Shown piece by piece: positions 42,678 through 51,962 of a stretch of DNA of 64,000 nucleotides. The first letter of the stretch is position 1. Each line of letters starts with the position of its first letter. This DNA is from Carnobacterium_B sp040274945 (GTDB lineage Bacteria > Bacillota > Bacilli > Lactobacillales > Carnobacteriaceae): positions 62,001 to 126,000 of the forward strand of contig NZ_JBEMAR010000005.1 of NCBI RefSeq assembly GCF_040274945.1. The letters run 5' to 3'. The translations under genes were made by a program, and so were the position numbers. The notes under the pieces are model-generated. The model had not been told where the DNA came from, did not search any database, and saw nothing but the letters and a program-made list of their open reading frames with translations.

Positions 42678-44672
42678 ATGGACTCAACTAAAAAGTATTT
42701 GAATTTATTAGCTAAAGAATACCCAACCATTGGGGATACGACAACTGAAATTATTAACTTGGAAGCTATTATGAATTTACCTAAAGGTACGGAACATTTT
42801 GTTAGTGATGTTCATGGAGAATACGAGTCTTTTCAACATGTTCTTAGAAATGGATCAGGCAATGTAAAAGAGAAGATAAAAGAAATTTTTCATAATCGTT
42901 TAAGTCAAAGAGAAATGAACAGCTTAGCAACATTAATTTATTATCCTGAAAATAAAATTCAATTGGTCTGTAATGAATTTGAGGATCAAGAAGAAATAAA
43001 TGAATGGTATAGCATTACACTGTCTAGATTAATAGAATTGTGTGTATTTGTAGCTTCAAAGTACACCCGGTCAAAAGTCCGGAAGGCTTTGCCAAATGAA
43101 TTTGCCTATATTATTGAAGAGCTGTTATCAAAAGATGGAGATGGCTATACAAATAAAGAAGATTATTATAGTGAGATTATTGGCAGCATTATTTCATTGG
43201 ATAGAGGAACTGAATTTATTACGGCTATATCCTATCTGATCCAACGGCTTGTAGTAGATCAATTGCATGTTGTAGGGGATATTTATGATAGGGGTCCTTA
43301 TCCTGATAAAATTATTGATACGTTAATGGAACATCATTCAGTTGATGTACAATGGGGAAACCACGATATCTTGTGGATGGGAGCGGCAAGTGGTTCAGCG
43401 GTTTGTATTGCAAATGTTTTACGTATTAGTGCTCGCTATGATAATTTAGAAATTATTGAAGATGCTTATGGTATCTCGTTACGTCAGTTGCTTACATTTG
43501 CGGAAATGACATATCCAGAAGATTTGAAAAGTTGTTTTTATCCTAAAGTAGATCCAAATAAAGAAGATTATTTTGAAGATGAAATCCGCCAAATCACCAA
43601 AATGCATCAAGCTATTTCAGTGATTCAGTTCAAACTTGAGGGTGAAATCATTAACAGACATCCCGAATTTCAATTAGACCACCGATTAGTGTTAAATGGA
43701 ATTGATTACGAAAATGGGACAATTATAATCAAAGGAAAAGAGTATCCGTTACTAAATACTAATTTTCCGACGATTGATCCAGCTGATCCTTATAAATTAA
43801 CTCCAGAAGAAGAGTTTGTTGTCGAAAAATTGATCACAGCGTTTAAAAATTGTGGACGTCTGCAACACCATATTTCTTATTTGTACAGCAAAGGCAATAT
43901 GTACCTTAAGTATAACGATAATTTATTGTTCCATGGTTGTATGCCTTTAACGGAAACTGGTGAGTTTATGGGAATGGAGATTCAAGGAGAACAATACGCT
44001 GGCAAAAAATTATTGGACAAGTTTGAGGAAGTACTACGAAAAGGGTATTTAAATAAAGGCCATAAAGACAATGACAAGTATTTAGATTATGTATGGTATT
44101 TATGGACAGGTCCAGTATCTTCGCTTTTTGGAAAAGATCAAATGACGACTTTCGAACGGTATTACGTTGCAGATAAAGCTACACATGAAGAAAAGAAAAA
44201 TGCTTATTACGCTATGCGCAATGATGAAAAAACATGTGAAAAGATTTTGAGTGAGTTTGGATTAGATCCTCTTAAAGGGCATATCATTAACGGACACACA
44301 CCTGTGAAAGAAAAGCGCGGAGAAGATCCTATAAAAGCGAATGGACGGATCATTGTCATCGATGGCGGATTTTCTAAAGCGTATCAAGGAACAACTGGGT
44401 TAGCGGGGTATACGTTGTTGTACAACTCTTATGGAATGGTTTTAGTTTCTCATCAACCGTTCACTTCTGTAAATGACGCGATTGAAAATGAAATAGACAT
44501 CATGTCTACCAGAAGAGTTATTGACCGAGAATTAGACCGCAAAAAAGTTCGAGAAACCGATGTGGGTAAAGGACTAACTAAGCAAGTCAGTGATTTGAAA
44601 GAATTGTTAGAAGCTTATCGTAATGGAGATATTATTGAAAAGCAAAAACAAAATTACTTCATTCTTAAGTAA
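42678..44672 (+). CDS. fbp: Fructose-1,6-bisphosphatase, class III
   Basis: Gluconeogenic enzyme that makes fructose-6-phosphate. The 664-residue protein belongs to the firmicute class III type of calcineurin-like metallophosphatases: FVSDVHGEYESF, VVGDIYDRGPYPDKI and QWGNHDILWMGAA are the metal-binding motifs, with INGHTPVKEKRGEDP and IVIDGGFSKAYQ later. Length agrees with Bacillus Fbp. It opposes glycolysis encoded at 24-30 kb, and YvcK in this window supports growth under the same conditions. Confidence 0.96.
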   Translation: MDSTKKYLNLLAKEYPTIGDTTTEIINLEAIMNLPKGTEHFVSDVHGEYESFQHVLRNGSGNVKEKIKEIFHNRLSQREMNSLATLIYYPENKIQLVCNEFEDQEEINEWYSITLSRLIELCVFVASKYTRSKVRKALPNEFAYIIEELLSKDGDGYTNKEDYYSEIIGSIISLDRGTEFITAISYLIQRLVVDQLHVVGDIYDRGPYPDKIIDTLMEHHSVDVQWGNHDILWMGAASGSAVCIANVLRISARYDNLEIIEDAYGISLRQLLTFAEMTYPEDLKSCFYPKVDPNKEDYFEDEIRQITKMHQAISVIQFKLEGEIINRHPEFQLDHRLVLNGIDYENGTIIIKGKEYPLLNTNFPTIDPADPYKLTPEEEFVVEKLITAFKNCGRLQHHISYLYSKGNMYLKYNDNLLFHGCMPLTETGEFMGMEIQGEQYAGKKLLDKFEEVLRKGYLNKGHKDNDKYLDYVWYLWTGPVSSLFGKDQMTTFERYYVADKATHEEKKNAYYAMRNDEKTCEKILSEFGLDPLKGHIINGHTPVKEKRGEDPIKANGRIIVIDGGFSKAYQGTTGLAGYTLLYNSYGMVLVSHQPFTSVNDAIENEIDIMSTRRVIDRELDRKKVRETDVGKGLTKQVSDLKELLEAYRNGDIIEKQKQNYFILK

Positions 44673-44736
44673 TAAGCCTTTTTAACACAATGTTTACTTA
44701 AAACTAAACGGATATTTATATTATGGCTCGTTTTTT

Positions 44737-44745
44737 TGGTACAAT
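44737..44745 (+). promoter_or_regulatory. Extended -10 promoter of the histidine phosphatase gene
   Basis: TGGTACAAT, with TACAAT at 44740-44745, is an extended -10 about 53 bases before the start codon. Confidence 0.5.
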
Positions 44746-44797
44746 AAGGTAGACACTAAAAGAATAAACACAACTACTGTACTGGAGGAGATTTTTT

Positions 44798-45472
44798 ATG
44801 GAAGAAGGCTGCACTTTTTATTTTGTACGTCATGGCCAAACTTACTTTAATCATTACAAAAAAATGCAAGGGTGGTCTAACACTCCGTTAACGCCAAATG
44901 GACGCGAAGATGTTCGCAGCAGTGGAAGAGGTTTAGCGGATGTTGAGTTTGATGCCGCTTATACAAGTGACTTAAGTCGTACGATTGAAACAGCGACGAT
45001 CATATTAGAAGAAAATAAAAAAGGCAAAGAGATGACACTGAAATCAATGCCAGAATTTCGTGAAGTTTTCTTCGGATCATTTGAAGGTAGTGATGTAGAG
45101 GAAACTTGGGGAAAAGTGAATGAAGAAATGGGTTATTCAAGTGTTGCAGAGATGTGGGCTGAAACGTCTATTCCTGAACAAATGAATGCCTTTAAAAAAG
45201 CAGATCCTTACCACGATGCTGAAGACTTTTTAACATTTTGGCTTAGAGTAGAACAAGGACTGATCAAACTAGTGGATAAACATCGTGACACCGGAGATAA
45301 AGTCATGATTGTTGCTCACGGAAATACCATTCGGTACTTGCTGAATAATTTGGTTCCAGAACTTGAAAATCCACAACCGTTATTGAATGCAAGTGTCTCA
45401 GTTGTAAAATATTACAATGGGAGATACCACTTGGAAGCCTACAATGAAGTTGGGCATTTTATAGAGTTGTAA
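44798..45472 (+). CDS. Histidine phosphatase family protein
   Basis: A 224-residue phosphohydrolase of the phosphoglycerate-mutase-like family. The catalytic RHG is in YFVRHGQTYFNHYKKMQGW, with SDLSRTIETA, a central acid in FREVFFGSFEGSD and the second histidine in MIVAHGNTIRYLL. The true glycolytic mutase here is gpmI, so this is more likely a phosphatase for small molecules. The ribosome site is TGGAGGAG. It is followed by the HAD hydrolase after 37 bases, a likely pair. Confidence 0.88.
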   Translation: MEEGCTFYFVRHGQTYFNHYKKMQGWSNTPLTPNGREDVRSSGRGLADVEFDAAYTSDLSRTIETATIILEENKKGKEMTLKSMPEFREVFFGSFEGSDVEETWGKVNEEMGYSSVAEMWAETSIPEQMNAFKKADPYHDAEDFLTFWLRVEQGLIKLVDKHRDTGDKVMIVAHGNTIRYLLNNLVPELENPQPLLNASVSVVKYYNGRYHLEAYNEVGHFIEL

Positions 45473-45509
45473 CATAGGCTAAAAAGTTTTTTACAAAAAG
45501 GAGATTAAT

Positions 45510-46292
45510 ATGGTACTGCCAAAAGCATTAGTTTTTTTCGATTTAGATGGAACACTTTTAAATAATAAATCTGAAATAGACCAAGAAGTCACTCTTGCTC
45601 TAGAAAAACTGAAAGAAAATGGAGGAGTTCCATTTATCGCCACTGGAAGAAGTCCTCTTGAAATTCAACATGTACTAGACACGACGCCTATAGAATCGTT
45701 TATCACGCTAAACGGTCAATACATTATGTATGAAGGCAAAGAAATTTATCGCAGTCAAATGCCAAAAGAGTTATTGATTCGTTTAAAAGAAGCGGCTGAC
45801 GACCTAGATCTAGCCGTTTCTTTCTATACAAGTGATAAAATTCGGGTTACGTATACTTCCCAAGAAGTAGAGCGTGCCTATAACTTTCTTCATGCAAAAG
45901 CACCAGCTGTTGATGCTGCTATTCATTTAAATGAAGAAGTCTTGATGGCCTTGATTCTAACGACTGATACGTCTATTGATGATCAATTTAGGGAAAAATT
46001 TCCTGAGCTGTCTTTCTACAGAAATACACCATTCAGTATCGATGTGATCACAAAAGGCAATTCAAAAGCTACTGGTATTCAAGAATTGGTCAAATTAATG
46101 CAATTTGATAACATTCCGACTTATGCATTTGGAGACGGTCCAAATGATCTAGAGATGGTGAGTCATGCTGATTACGGTGTAGCGATGGCAAATGGCATTG
46201 ATGTGTTAAAAAATACTGCGGATTATATAACGTCTAGTCATGTTGAAGGCGGAATTATTGAAGGATTAGAGTTTTACGACTTAATTAAATAA
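45510..46292 (+). CDS. Cof-type HAD-IIB family hydrolase
   Basis: A 260-residue phosphatase. Catalytic aspartates are in FFDLDGTLLNN, with IATGRSP, the lysine in ITKGNSKATGIQ and the metal loop FGDGPNDLEM. The C2-type cap sits in the middle. Family members dephosphorylate sugar phosphates and cofactor precursors; the substrate is not evident. It is likely co-transcribed with the preceding histidine phosphatase. Confidence 0.9.
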   Translation: MVLPKALVFFDLDGTLLNNKSEIDQEVTLALEKLKENGGVPFIATGRSPLEIQHVLDTTPIESFITLNGQYIMYEGKEIYRSQMPKELLIRLKEAADDLDLAVSFYTSDKIRVTYTSQEVERAYNFLHAKAPAVDAAIHLNEEVLMALILTTDTSIDDQFREKFPELSFYRNTPFSIDVITKGNSKATGIQELVKLMQFDNIPTYAFGDGPNDLEMVSHADYGVAMANGIDVLKNTADYITSSHVEGGIIEGLEFYDLIK

Positions 46293-46303
46293 GCGGATAA
46301 AGC

Positions 46304-46346
46304 TAAAAAGAGACATTAGGATTTTTCCTAATGTCTCTTTTTTTTG
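46304..46346 (+). terminator. Intrinsic terminator after the HAD hydrolase
   Basis: AAAAAGAGACATTAGGA pairs perfectly with TCCTAATGTCTCTTTTT around a TTTT loop. Confidence 0.92.
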
Positions 46347-46362
46347 TATGGAAAAACTAAAA

Positions 46363-46453
46363 TATACATTTTGTATACATAAAAAGATTAATAATTGTAT
46401 AAAATAATTAATTTACTCTTTTTAGTTGCATAAATAGTTCGTTTTGTTATAAT
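46363..46453 (+). promoter_or_regulatory. Promoter and candidate ArgR sites of argCJBDF
   Basis: -35 TTGCAT (46426-46431), 16 bases, -10 TATAAT (46448-46453) extended by TGT. Upstream, TATACA-TTT-TGTATA (46363-46377) is an inverted repeat. AT-rich segments around 46392-46415 and TTGCATAAATAGTTC at 46426-46440 resemble degenerate ARG boxes (TGNATNNNNATNCA). ArgR-type repression is inferred from pathway and position. Confidence 0.55.
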
Positions 46454-46492
46454 AAGAATAATTAAAATTACATGAAAGAAGGTTAAGAATTG

Positions 46493-47527
46493 ATGAAAGC
46501 AGCTATTGTTGGTGCAACGGGATATAGCGCATTAGAACTTATCCGTTTATTAAACCGACACCCACATGTAACCGTTACGGAGATGATTTCTCATTCTCAT
46601 GATGAAGAATTGCTAAGTGATATATACCCTCATATGAAAGCCATTATTGAAAAACCTATGATTGAATATGATCTTTCTTATCTTGAAAAAGAAGTAGATG
46701 TAGTGTTTTTTGCAACGCCAGCTGGTATCAGTAAGTCGTTGGTTCCAGAAGTTTTAAAAACGTCTCTGCAATGCATTGATTTAAGTGGAGATTTTAGGTT
46801 ACTAAAGAAGGATTATGAAGAATGGTATGGAGGAGAGGCTGCAGCAAGTGAAGTGCAAAAAAAAGCTAAATTTGGATTAGCTGAAATTTACAAAGAAGAA
46901 ATAAAAAATGCTGCTTTCATTTCTAATCCGGGATGTTACTCAACCGCTGCTCTATTAGGATTGATTCCTATTGTCCAAACGGAATGGATTACCAAAAAGG
47001 GTATCGTTATTGATGCCAAAAGTGGTACTTCAGGCGCAGGACGTAAACTTTCAAGAATGACTCATTTTTCAGAAATGAATGAAGCGCTCATTCCTTATAA
47101 GTTTGGAAAGCATCAGCATACACCTGAGATTGAGCATTACTTATCTAAAGAAGCAGGTGAAGAAATAAAAGTGACTTTAGCGACCCACTTAGTACCTATG
47201 ACCAGAGGGCTCTTGTGTACTATGTATCTTCCATTGAACCAATCCGTAACATCAAAAGACATTTGGGAATTATACCAATCCTTTTATGAACATGATCCTT
47301 TTATTCGCCTTCAACCACTTGGAACATTGCCTCAAACCAAACAAGTTACTGGGAGCAATTACGTTGATATAGGCATTCATGTCGATGAACGAACAGAACA
47401 ATTGATCATTGTTGTAGCGATAGATAATTTAGTCAAAGGAGCAGCAGGTCAAGCAATTCAAAATTTGAACTTGATGAACGACTGGCCGATTGACGAAGGG
47501 TTAGAATATAGCCCCATATACCCTTGA
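46493..47527 (+). CDS. argC: N-acetyl-gamma-glutamyl-phosphate reductase
   Basis: Third step of arginine synthesis, NADPH reduction of N-acetylglutamyl phosphate. The 344-residue protein starts AAIVGATGYSALELIRLL and has the catalytic cysteine in SNPGCYSTAALLGL. Also visible are DAKSGTSGAGRK, and VPMTRGLLCT in the substrate domain. ATG 46493 has GAAAGAAGG upstream. First gene of argC-argJ-argB-argD-argF. Confidence 0.97.
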   Translation: MKAAIVGATGYSALELIRLLNRHPHVTVTEMISHSHDEELLSDIYPHMKAIIEKPMIEYDLSYLEKEVDVVFFATPAGISKSLVPEVLKTSLQCIDLSGDFRLLKKDYEEWYGGEAAASEVQKKAKFGLAEIYKEEIKNAAFISNPGCYSTAALLGLIPIVQTEWITKKGIVIDAKSGTSGAGRKLSRMTHFSEMNEALIPYKFGKHQHTPEIEHYLSKEAGEEIKVTLATHLVPMTRGLLCTMYLPLNQSVTSKDIWELYQSFYEHDPFIRLQPLGTLPQTKQVTGSNYVDIGIHVDERTEQLIIVVAIDNLVKGAAGQAIQNLNLMNDWPIDEGLEYSPIYP

Positions 47528-47546
47528 AAAAGTGAGGAGAAAAATG

Positions 47547-48785
47547 ATGATGGCAATAGATATTACGCAGCCTACACAAAAAATCCATATAGTAGAGGAC
47601 GGACATGTTACATCTCCAAAAGGTTTTACAGCTGGAGGTGTACATACTGGTTTACGAAAAGCAGCTCTTGATTTTGGGTGGATCCATTCAGAAATACCTG
47701 CTACTACGGCAGGAGTTTACACATTAAATAGTTTTCAAGCAGCTCCACTGAAACTGACCAAAAAGCATGTAGATACAGCAAAAAAAATCCAGACAATCGT
47801 AGTGAATTCTGGAAATGCTAATTCTTGTACGGGTGAAGACGGTATGAAAAAAGCTCAAGCAACAGCGGAATTGGTTGCAAAAGAAAAAGGTATTGAAGAG
47901 CATCTAGTAGCCATTGCTTCTACTGGAATCATCGGCGTTCCTCTACCATTTGAACCGATAAAAAGAGGTGTTCAGTACCTAAACGATCCGCTTTGTCAAA
48001 ATGTATCCGATTTTGAACGGGCTATTTTAACAACGGATATTGAAACGAAACATATTGCTGTGGAATTTGAGATTGATGGAAAACACATTACTGTTGGGGG
48101 AGCTGCAAAAGGCTCGGGTATGATCCACCCTAATATGGCAACGATGCTTGGTTTTATTACCACAGATGCTGTTGTAGATAGCAAAAGCTTAGAAGAAGCA
48201 TTGAAAGCAACGACGGATAAGACTTTTAACATGATTACAGTTGATGGAGACTCGAGTACAAATGATATGGTACTTGCGTTAGCCAATGGAACACAAGGCA
48301 ATACTCTTTTAAATCAAGATCACCCACAATGGACAGTGTTTTTGGAAGGCTTTCAATATGTTTGCAAAACGCTTGCTAAGTCGATTGCACGTGATGGAGA
48401 GGGTGCTACCAAATTAATCGAAGTAGAAGTAATCGGAGCAAAAACAGCTGAAGTGGCTCAAGCTGTGGCCAAATCAGTTATTTCATCGAATTTAGTAAAA
48501 ACAGCCATGTACGGTTCAGATGCCAATTGGGGAAGAATTATCACAGCAATAGGATACAGCAATCAAAAAATTGAACCAGAACTGGTAAAAATTTTAATTG
48601 GCGATACAGTAGTGGTTGAAAAAGGGATTGGTGTTCCTTTCGATGAAGAAGCCGTTATGCTTACGCTAGTGAAGGATGATGTCAAGCTGATCATTGTTTT
48701 ACAACAAGGTCAACATTCAGCAACAGCATGGGGCTGTGATCTAACCTATGATTACATTCGAATCAATTCATCCTATCGGACATGA
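47547..48785 (+). CDS. argJ: Bifunctional glutamate N-acetyltransferase / ornithine acetyltransferase
   Basis: Recycles the acetyl group from acetylornithine to glutamate. The 412-residue precursor self-cleaves before the nucleophilic threonine in GSGMIHPNMATMLGF. Other family features are TAGGVHTGLRK, VNSGNANSCTGEDG and DGDSSTNDM. Several in-frame ATG codons lie at 47544, 47547 and 47550 after GAGGAG; 47547 gives a 7-base spacing. ArgJ makes a separate ArgE unnecessary. Confidence 0.96.
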   Translation: MMAIDITQPTQKIHIVEDGHVTSPKGFTAGGVHTGLRKAALDFGWIHSEIPATTAGVYTLNSFQAAPLKLTKKHVDTAKKIQTIVVNSGNANSCTGEDGMKKAQATAELVAKEKGIEEHLVAIASTGIIGVPLPFEPIKRGVQYLNDPLCQNVSDFERAILTTDIETKHIAVEFEIDGKHITVGGAAKGSGMIHPNMATMLGFITTDAVVDSKSLEEALKATTDKTFNMITVDGDSSTNDMVLALANGTQGNTLLNQDHPQWTVFLEGFQYVCKTLAKSIARDGEGATKLIEVEVIGAKTAEVAQAVAKSVISSNLVKTAMYGSDANWGRIITAIGYSNQKIEPELVKILIGDTVVVEKGIGVPFDEEAVMLTLVKDDVKLIIVLQQGQHSATAWGCDLTYDYIRINSSYRT

Positions 48786-48794
48786 GGTGAGAAA

Positions 48795-49598
48795 ATGGAT
48801 ATACTGATTATGAAAATCGGCGGAAGCATACAAAATAAATTACCAGAGTCATTCTATCAAATGATCGCCCAACTGCAACAAACAAAAAAATGTTATCCGG
48901 TGATTGTTCATGGCGGAGGTCCAATGATCAATGAGTTATTGGAAAAATTAGCGATTCCTACAAAGTTTGTCAATGGATTGCGTGTGACCACAAAAGAAGT
49001 TTTAACAGTAGTAGAAATGGTTTTAAGCGGATCCATCAACAATGAAATCGTGACTCACTGTCAAATTCAACAACTGCAAGCTATTGGGATGAGTGGCATT
49101 GATCATGGCTTGCTAAAGGTCAAACCTATCAAAACTATTAAAGAAATTGGTTTTGTTGGAGAAGTGACTGAGGTCAATACAGCTTTTCTAATGAACTTAC
49201 TGGAAAATAATATCATTCCAGTGATTTCACCTATTGGAATGGATGAGACAGGGCAACACTATAATATCAATGGAGATATGGCAGCAGCAGCTATCGCAAA
49301 AGCGTTAGGTGGAAAGCTAGCGTTTATCAGCAATGTTCCTGGAGTCATGGAACAAAAAAAAGATTATTTGAAAATTCACTCTTCACTAACAAAAGGAGAA
49401 GCAGAACAACTAATTAAAGAGGAAATCATTACTGATGGAATGATTCCTAAAGTGCGTTCGGCTATTGGAAGTCTTTCTATTCATATGAAACAAGCTGTTA
49501 TTTTGAATGGACTGAAACCAGAAGATATTGCAAGTTATCTAAAGGGAAATGAAGTGGGTACACGATTTGTCTATAAGGAGGAAGTAATCTATGGCTAA
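48795..49598 (+). CDS. argB: Acetylglutamate kinase
   Basis: Phosphorylates N-acetylglutamate. The 267-residue protein has the amino acid kinase lysine in LIMKIGGSIQNK, VHGGGPMINELL, the substrate arginine in VNGLRVTTKE, and NINGDMAAAAIAKALGG with FISNVPGVM. It lacks the N-terminal helix associated with arginine-sensitive forms, so feedback control may be absent; this is inference. It overlaps argD by eight bases. Confidence 0.96.
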   Translation: MDILIMKIGGSIQNKLPESFYQMIAQLQQTKKCYPVIVHGGGPMINELLEKLAIPTKFVNGLRVTTKEVLTVVEMVLSGSINNEIVTHCQIQQLQAIGMSGIDHGLLKVKPIKTIKEIGFVGEVTEVNTAFLMNLLENNIIPVISPIGMDETGQHYNINGDMAAAAIAKALGGKLAFISNVPGVMEQKKDYLKIHSSLTKGEAEQLIKEEIITDGMIPKVRSAIGSLSIHMKQAVILNGLKPEDIASYLKGNEVGTRFVYKEEVIYG

Positions 49599-50781
49599 AA
49601 TAGAAAACCAAGCAGCTCTTATGTCAACTTATGCGCGTTTTCCAATCACCATTACTAAAGGAAAAGGAACGTATGTATGGGATGACAAAAATGAGATGTA
49701 CTTAGACTTTACATCGGGTATTGCGACATGCAACTTAGGGCATGTTCCTGATCCAGTAGCACAAAAGTTGCACAAACAATTAGATACGTTATGGCACTGT
49801 TCCAATTTATATGAAATTCCATTACAAACCAAATTAGCAGAAGAGCTTGTCCTTTATTCGCAATTTGATCAAGTCTTTTTTTGCAATAGCGGAGCAGAAG
49901 CTAATGAAGCAGCGTTAAAAATTGCGCGTAAATACGCAAAAGATCATGGTCATTCAGAGCGCACATCGGTAGTTTCCTTTAAAGATTCCTTTCATGGAAG
50001 AACCTTTGCTACATTGTCTGTAACCGGACAAGAAAAAGTTCAAAAGGGGTATGAACCTTTAATGCCAGGTGTACGTTCTTTAAATTTTAACGAAGAATCT
50101 GATCTTGGGAAAATTCATAACGGAAAAACAACTGCAGTCTTGTTGGAACTTGTCCAAGGAGAGGGTGGAGTCAATCCGGCACATAAGGAGTGGCTTCATT
50201 CCTTGCAGGATATCTGTCAAGCGTACGATATTCTTTTAATGGTAGATGAAGTTCAAACGGGTATGGGAAGAACAGGAACGTTGTTTGCTTATGAACAATA
50301 CGGTATTGAGCCGGATGTTCTGACCCTAGCAAAAGGTTTAGGATCAGGCTTTCCAATCGGAGCAATGCTAGCTAAAACACATGTTGCAAAATCCTTTACT
50401 CCAGGAACCCACGGCACAACTTTTGGAGGGAATCCATTAGCAGCAGCAGCCGGAGTAGCTACCTTAAGCGAAATGACCAAACCAGGATTTATGAAAGACG
50501 TACAGAAAAAAGCAACTTCTTTTAAAGAACAATTGGAACACTTAGCCAATCGGTTTAATGTGATAAAAAATGTAAAAGGAATGGGTTTTCTAATCGGAAT
50601 TGAAGTAAATATGGAAGCCAAAGAACTCGTGACTTTATTGCAAGAAAAGCATGTTTTGACGTTAACAGCAGGTCCAAAAGTCTTGCGTGTTTTGCCACCT
50701 TTGACCGTTACAACTGAAGAAATAAATGAGTTTCTTCAAAAATTTGAAGAAGTGCTCATTTCAATACAAAAGAGTAAGTGA
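49591..50781 (+). CDS. argD: Acetylornithine aminotransferase
   Basis: PLP aminotransferase that forms N-acetylornithine from the semialdehyde. The 396-residue protein has FFCNSGAEANEAALKIARKY, the SFHGRTFATLSVTGQ segment, LMVDEVQTGMGRTGTLFAYE, and the PLP lysine in LTLAKGLGSGFPIGAM. The AGGAGG site lies inside the end of argB. The class III aminotransferase family also includes ornithine aminotransferases; operon context favours ArgD. Confidence 0.96.
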   Translation: MAKIENQAALMSTYARFPITITKGKGTYVWDDKNEMYLDFTSGIATCNLGHVPDPVAQKLHKQLDTLWHCSNLYEIPLQTKLAEELVLYSQFDQVFFCNSGAEANEAALKIARKYAKDHGHSERTSVVSFKDSFHGRTFATLSVTGQEKVQKGYEPLMPGVRSLNFNEESDLGKIHNGKTTAVLLELVQGEGGVNPAHKEWLHSLQDICQAYDILLMVDEVQTGMGRTGTLFAYEQYGIEPDVLTLAKGLGSGFPIGAMLAKTHVAKSFTPGTHGTTFGGNPLAAAAGVATLSEMTKPGFMKDVQKKATSFKEQLEHLANRFNVIKNVKGMGFLIGIEVNMEAKELVTLLQEKHVLTLTAGPKVLRVLPPLTVTTEEINEFLQKFEEVLISIQKSK

Positions 50782-50806
50782 AGAGAAAGTGAGTGAGAGA
50801 TTGAGA

Positions 50807-51760
50807 ATGGCAGAACAAAATTGGGAACTAAGCAAAAAGGATATTTTACAAGTAGCGGATTTAACAAGAAAAGAGTTAACTGCACTTATTCAAGACGCGA
50901 TCATCATGAAACAACAAACCAAATCAGGGATTCCACATCCACACTTGCAAGGAAAAACATTGGGTATGATTTTTGAAAAATCGTCTACACGAACGCGGGT
51001 GTCTTTTGAAGTGGGGATGACACAATTAGGTGGCCACGCCTTATTTTTAAGTTCGAAGGATATTCAGTTAGGTAGAGGTGAGAGTATCGCGGATACTGCA
51101 AAAGTGCTTTCTCGTTATGTGGATGGACTGATGATTCGTACGTTTGGACACGAAATGATTGAGGAATTCGCAGAAAATGCGTCGGTACCTATTATAAATG
51201 GGTTAACCAATGAACACCATCCGATGCAGGTTCTAGCAGACTTAATGACGATTTATGAAAAAAAAGGAAAATTACAAGGTTTAACAGTGGCTTATGTAGG
51301 AGATGGGAACAATAATATGCCTCACTCATTAATGGAGGGAGCTGCCATCATGGGGATGAATATGCGTATAGCTAGTCCCAAAGGGTATGAACCTCTAGAA
51401 GCTGTTTTTCAAGATGCAAAAAGTAAAGCTGAAAAGCTAGGAGCCACTGTCCACTTTACATATGATCCAATAGAAGCAGTAAAAGAAGCTGATATTGTTG
51501 TAACGGATGTATGGACAAGTATGGGAATGGAAGCTGAAGAAGCAGAACGCTTAACGGCATTTTTACCTTATCAAGTGAATACAGCACTGACTCATTGTGC
51601 AAAGGAAGATTTTATATTCCTACATTGCCTTCCTGCACACCGTGGTGAAGAAGTAACCGCTGAAATTATTGATGGCAACCACTCTGTTGTATTTGATGAA
51701 GCAGAGAATCGCTTGCATGCTCAAAAAGCTGTATTGAAAAAATTAATGGGAAATCATTAA
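50807..51760 (+). CDS. argF: Ornithine carbamoyltransferase
   Basis: Makes citrulline from ornithine and carbamoyl phosphate. The 317-residue protein has the carbamoyl-phosphate loop KSSTRTRVSFE, MIRTFGHEMIEEFA, GLTNEHHPMQVLADLMTI, VTDVWTSMGME and the catalytic HCLPAHRGEEV. I start at ATG 50807; the ribosome site is weak and TTG 50801 is an alternative. The longer frame from 50726 overlaps argD and is unlikely. Being in the biosynthetic operon, it is the anabolic enzyme rather than an arginine deiminase pathway ArcB. Confidence 0.95.
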   Translation: MAEQNWELSKKDILQVADLTRKELTALIQDAIIMKQQTKSGIPHPHLQGKTLGMIFEKSSTRTRVSFEVGMTQLGGHALFLSSKDIQLGRGESIADTAKVLSRYVDGLMIRTFGHEMIEEFAENASVPIINGLTNEHHPMQVLADLMTIYEKKGKLQGLTVAYVGDGNNNMPHSLMEGAAIMGMNMRIASPKGYEPLEAVFQDAKSKAEKLGATVHFTYDPIEAVKEADIVVTDVWTSMGMEAEEAERLTAFLPYQVNTALTHCAKEDFIFLHCLPAHRGEEVTAEIIDGNHSVVFDEAENRLHAQKAVLKKLMGNH

Positions 51761-51763
51761 ATC

Positions 51764-51802
51764 TAAAAAAGCCATCAGGAATCAATCCTGATGGCTTTTT
51801 TT
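51764..51802 (+). terminator. Intrinsic terminator of the arg operon
   Basis: AAAAAGCCATCAGGA pairs perfectly with TCCTGATGGCTTTTT, loop ATCAA, with A and T runs on both sides, so it could work in both directions. Confidence 0.93.
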
Positions 51803-51883
51803 AGATTTTAAGATGAAATGAAATCCTACATTAGATACTGAGTTGGATAAATGTTGTTCCAACGACGCTTTAATGAAAAACTA

Positions 51884-51932
51884 CAAAAAAAGAGCTTATA
51901 AATGTTATTGAAACAACATTTACAAGCCCTTT
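51884..51932 (-). terminator. Terminator of ssrA (minus strand)
   Basis: On the minus strand GGGCTTGTAAATGTTG pairs with TAACATTTATAAGCTC (one mismatch and wobble), followed by seven T. It lies 31 bases past the tmRNA 3' end. Confidence 0.85.
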
Positions 51933-51962
51933 TATAAATCATGTAAGTCACGATTTTTCCTA

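Noticed and set aside
48000..48301. Long minus-strand frames inside argJ and similar ones inside argD, ald and hprK
   Set aside because: They are shadows created by codon bias of the conserved + strand genes.
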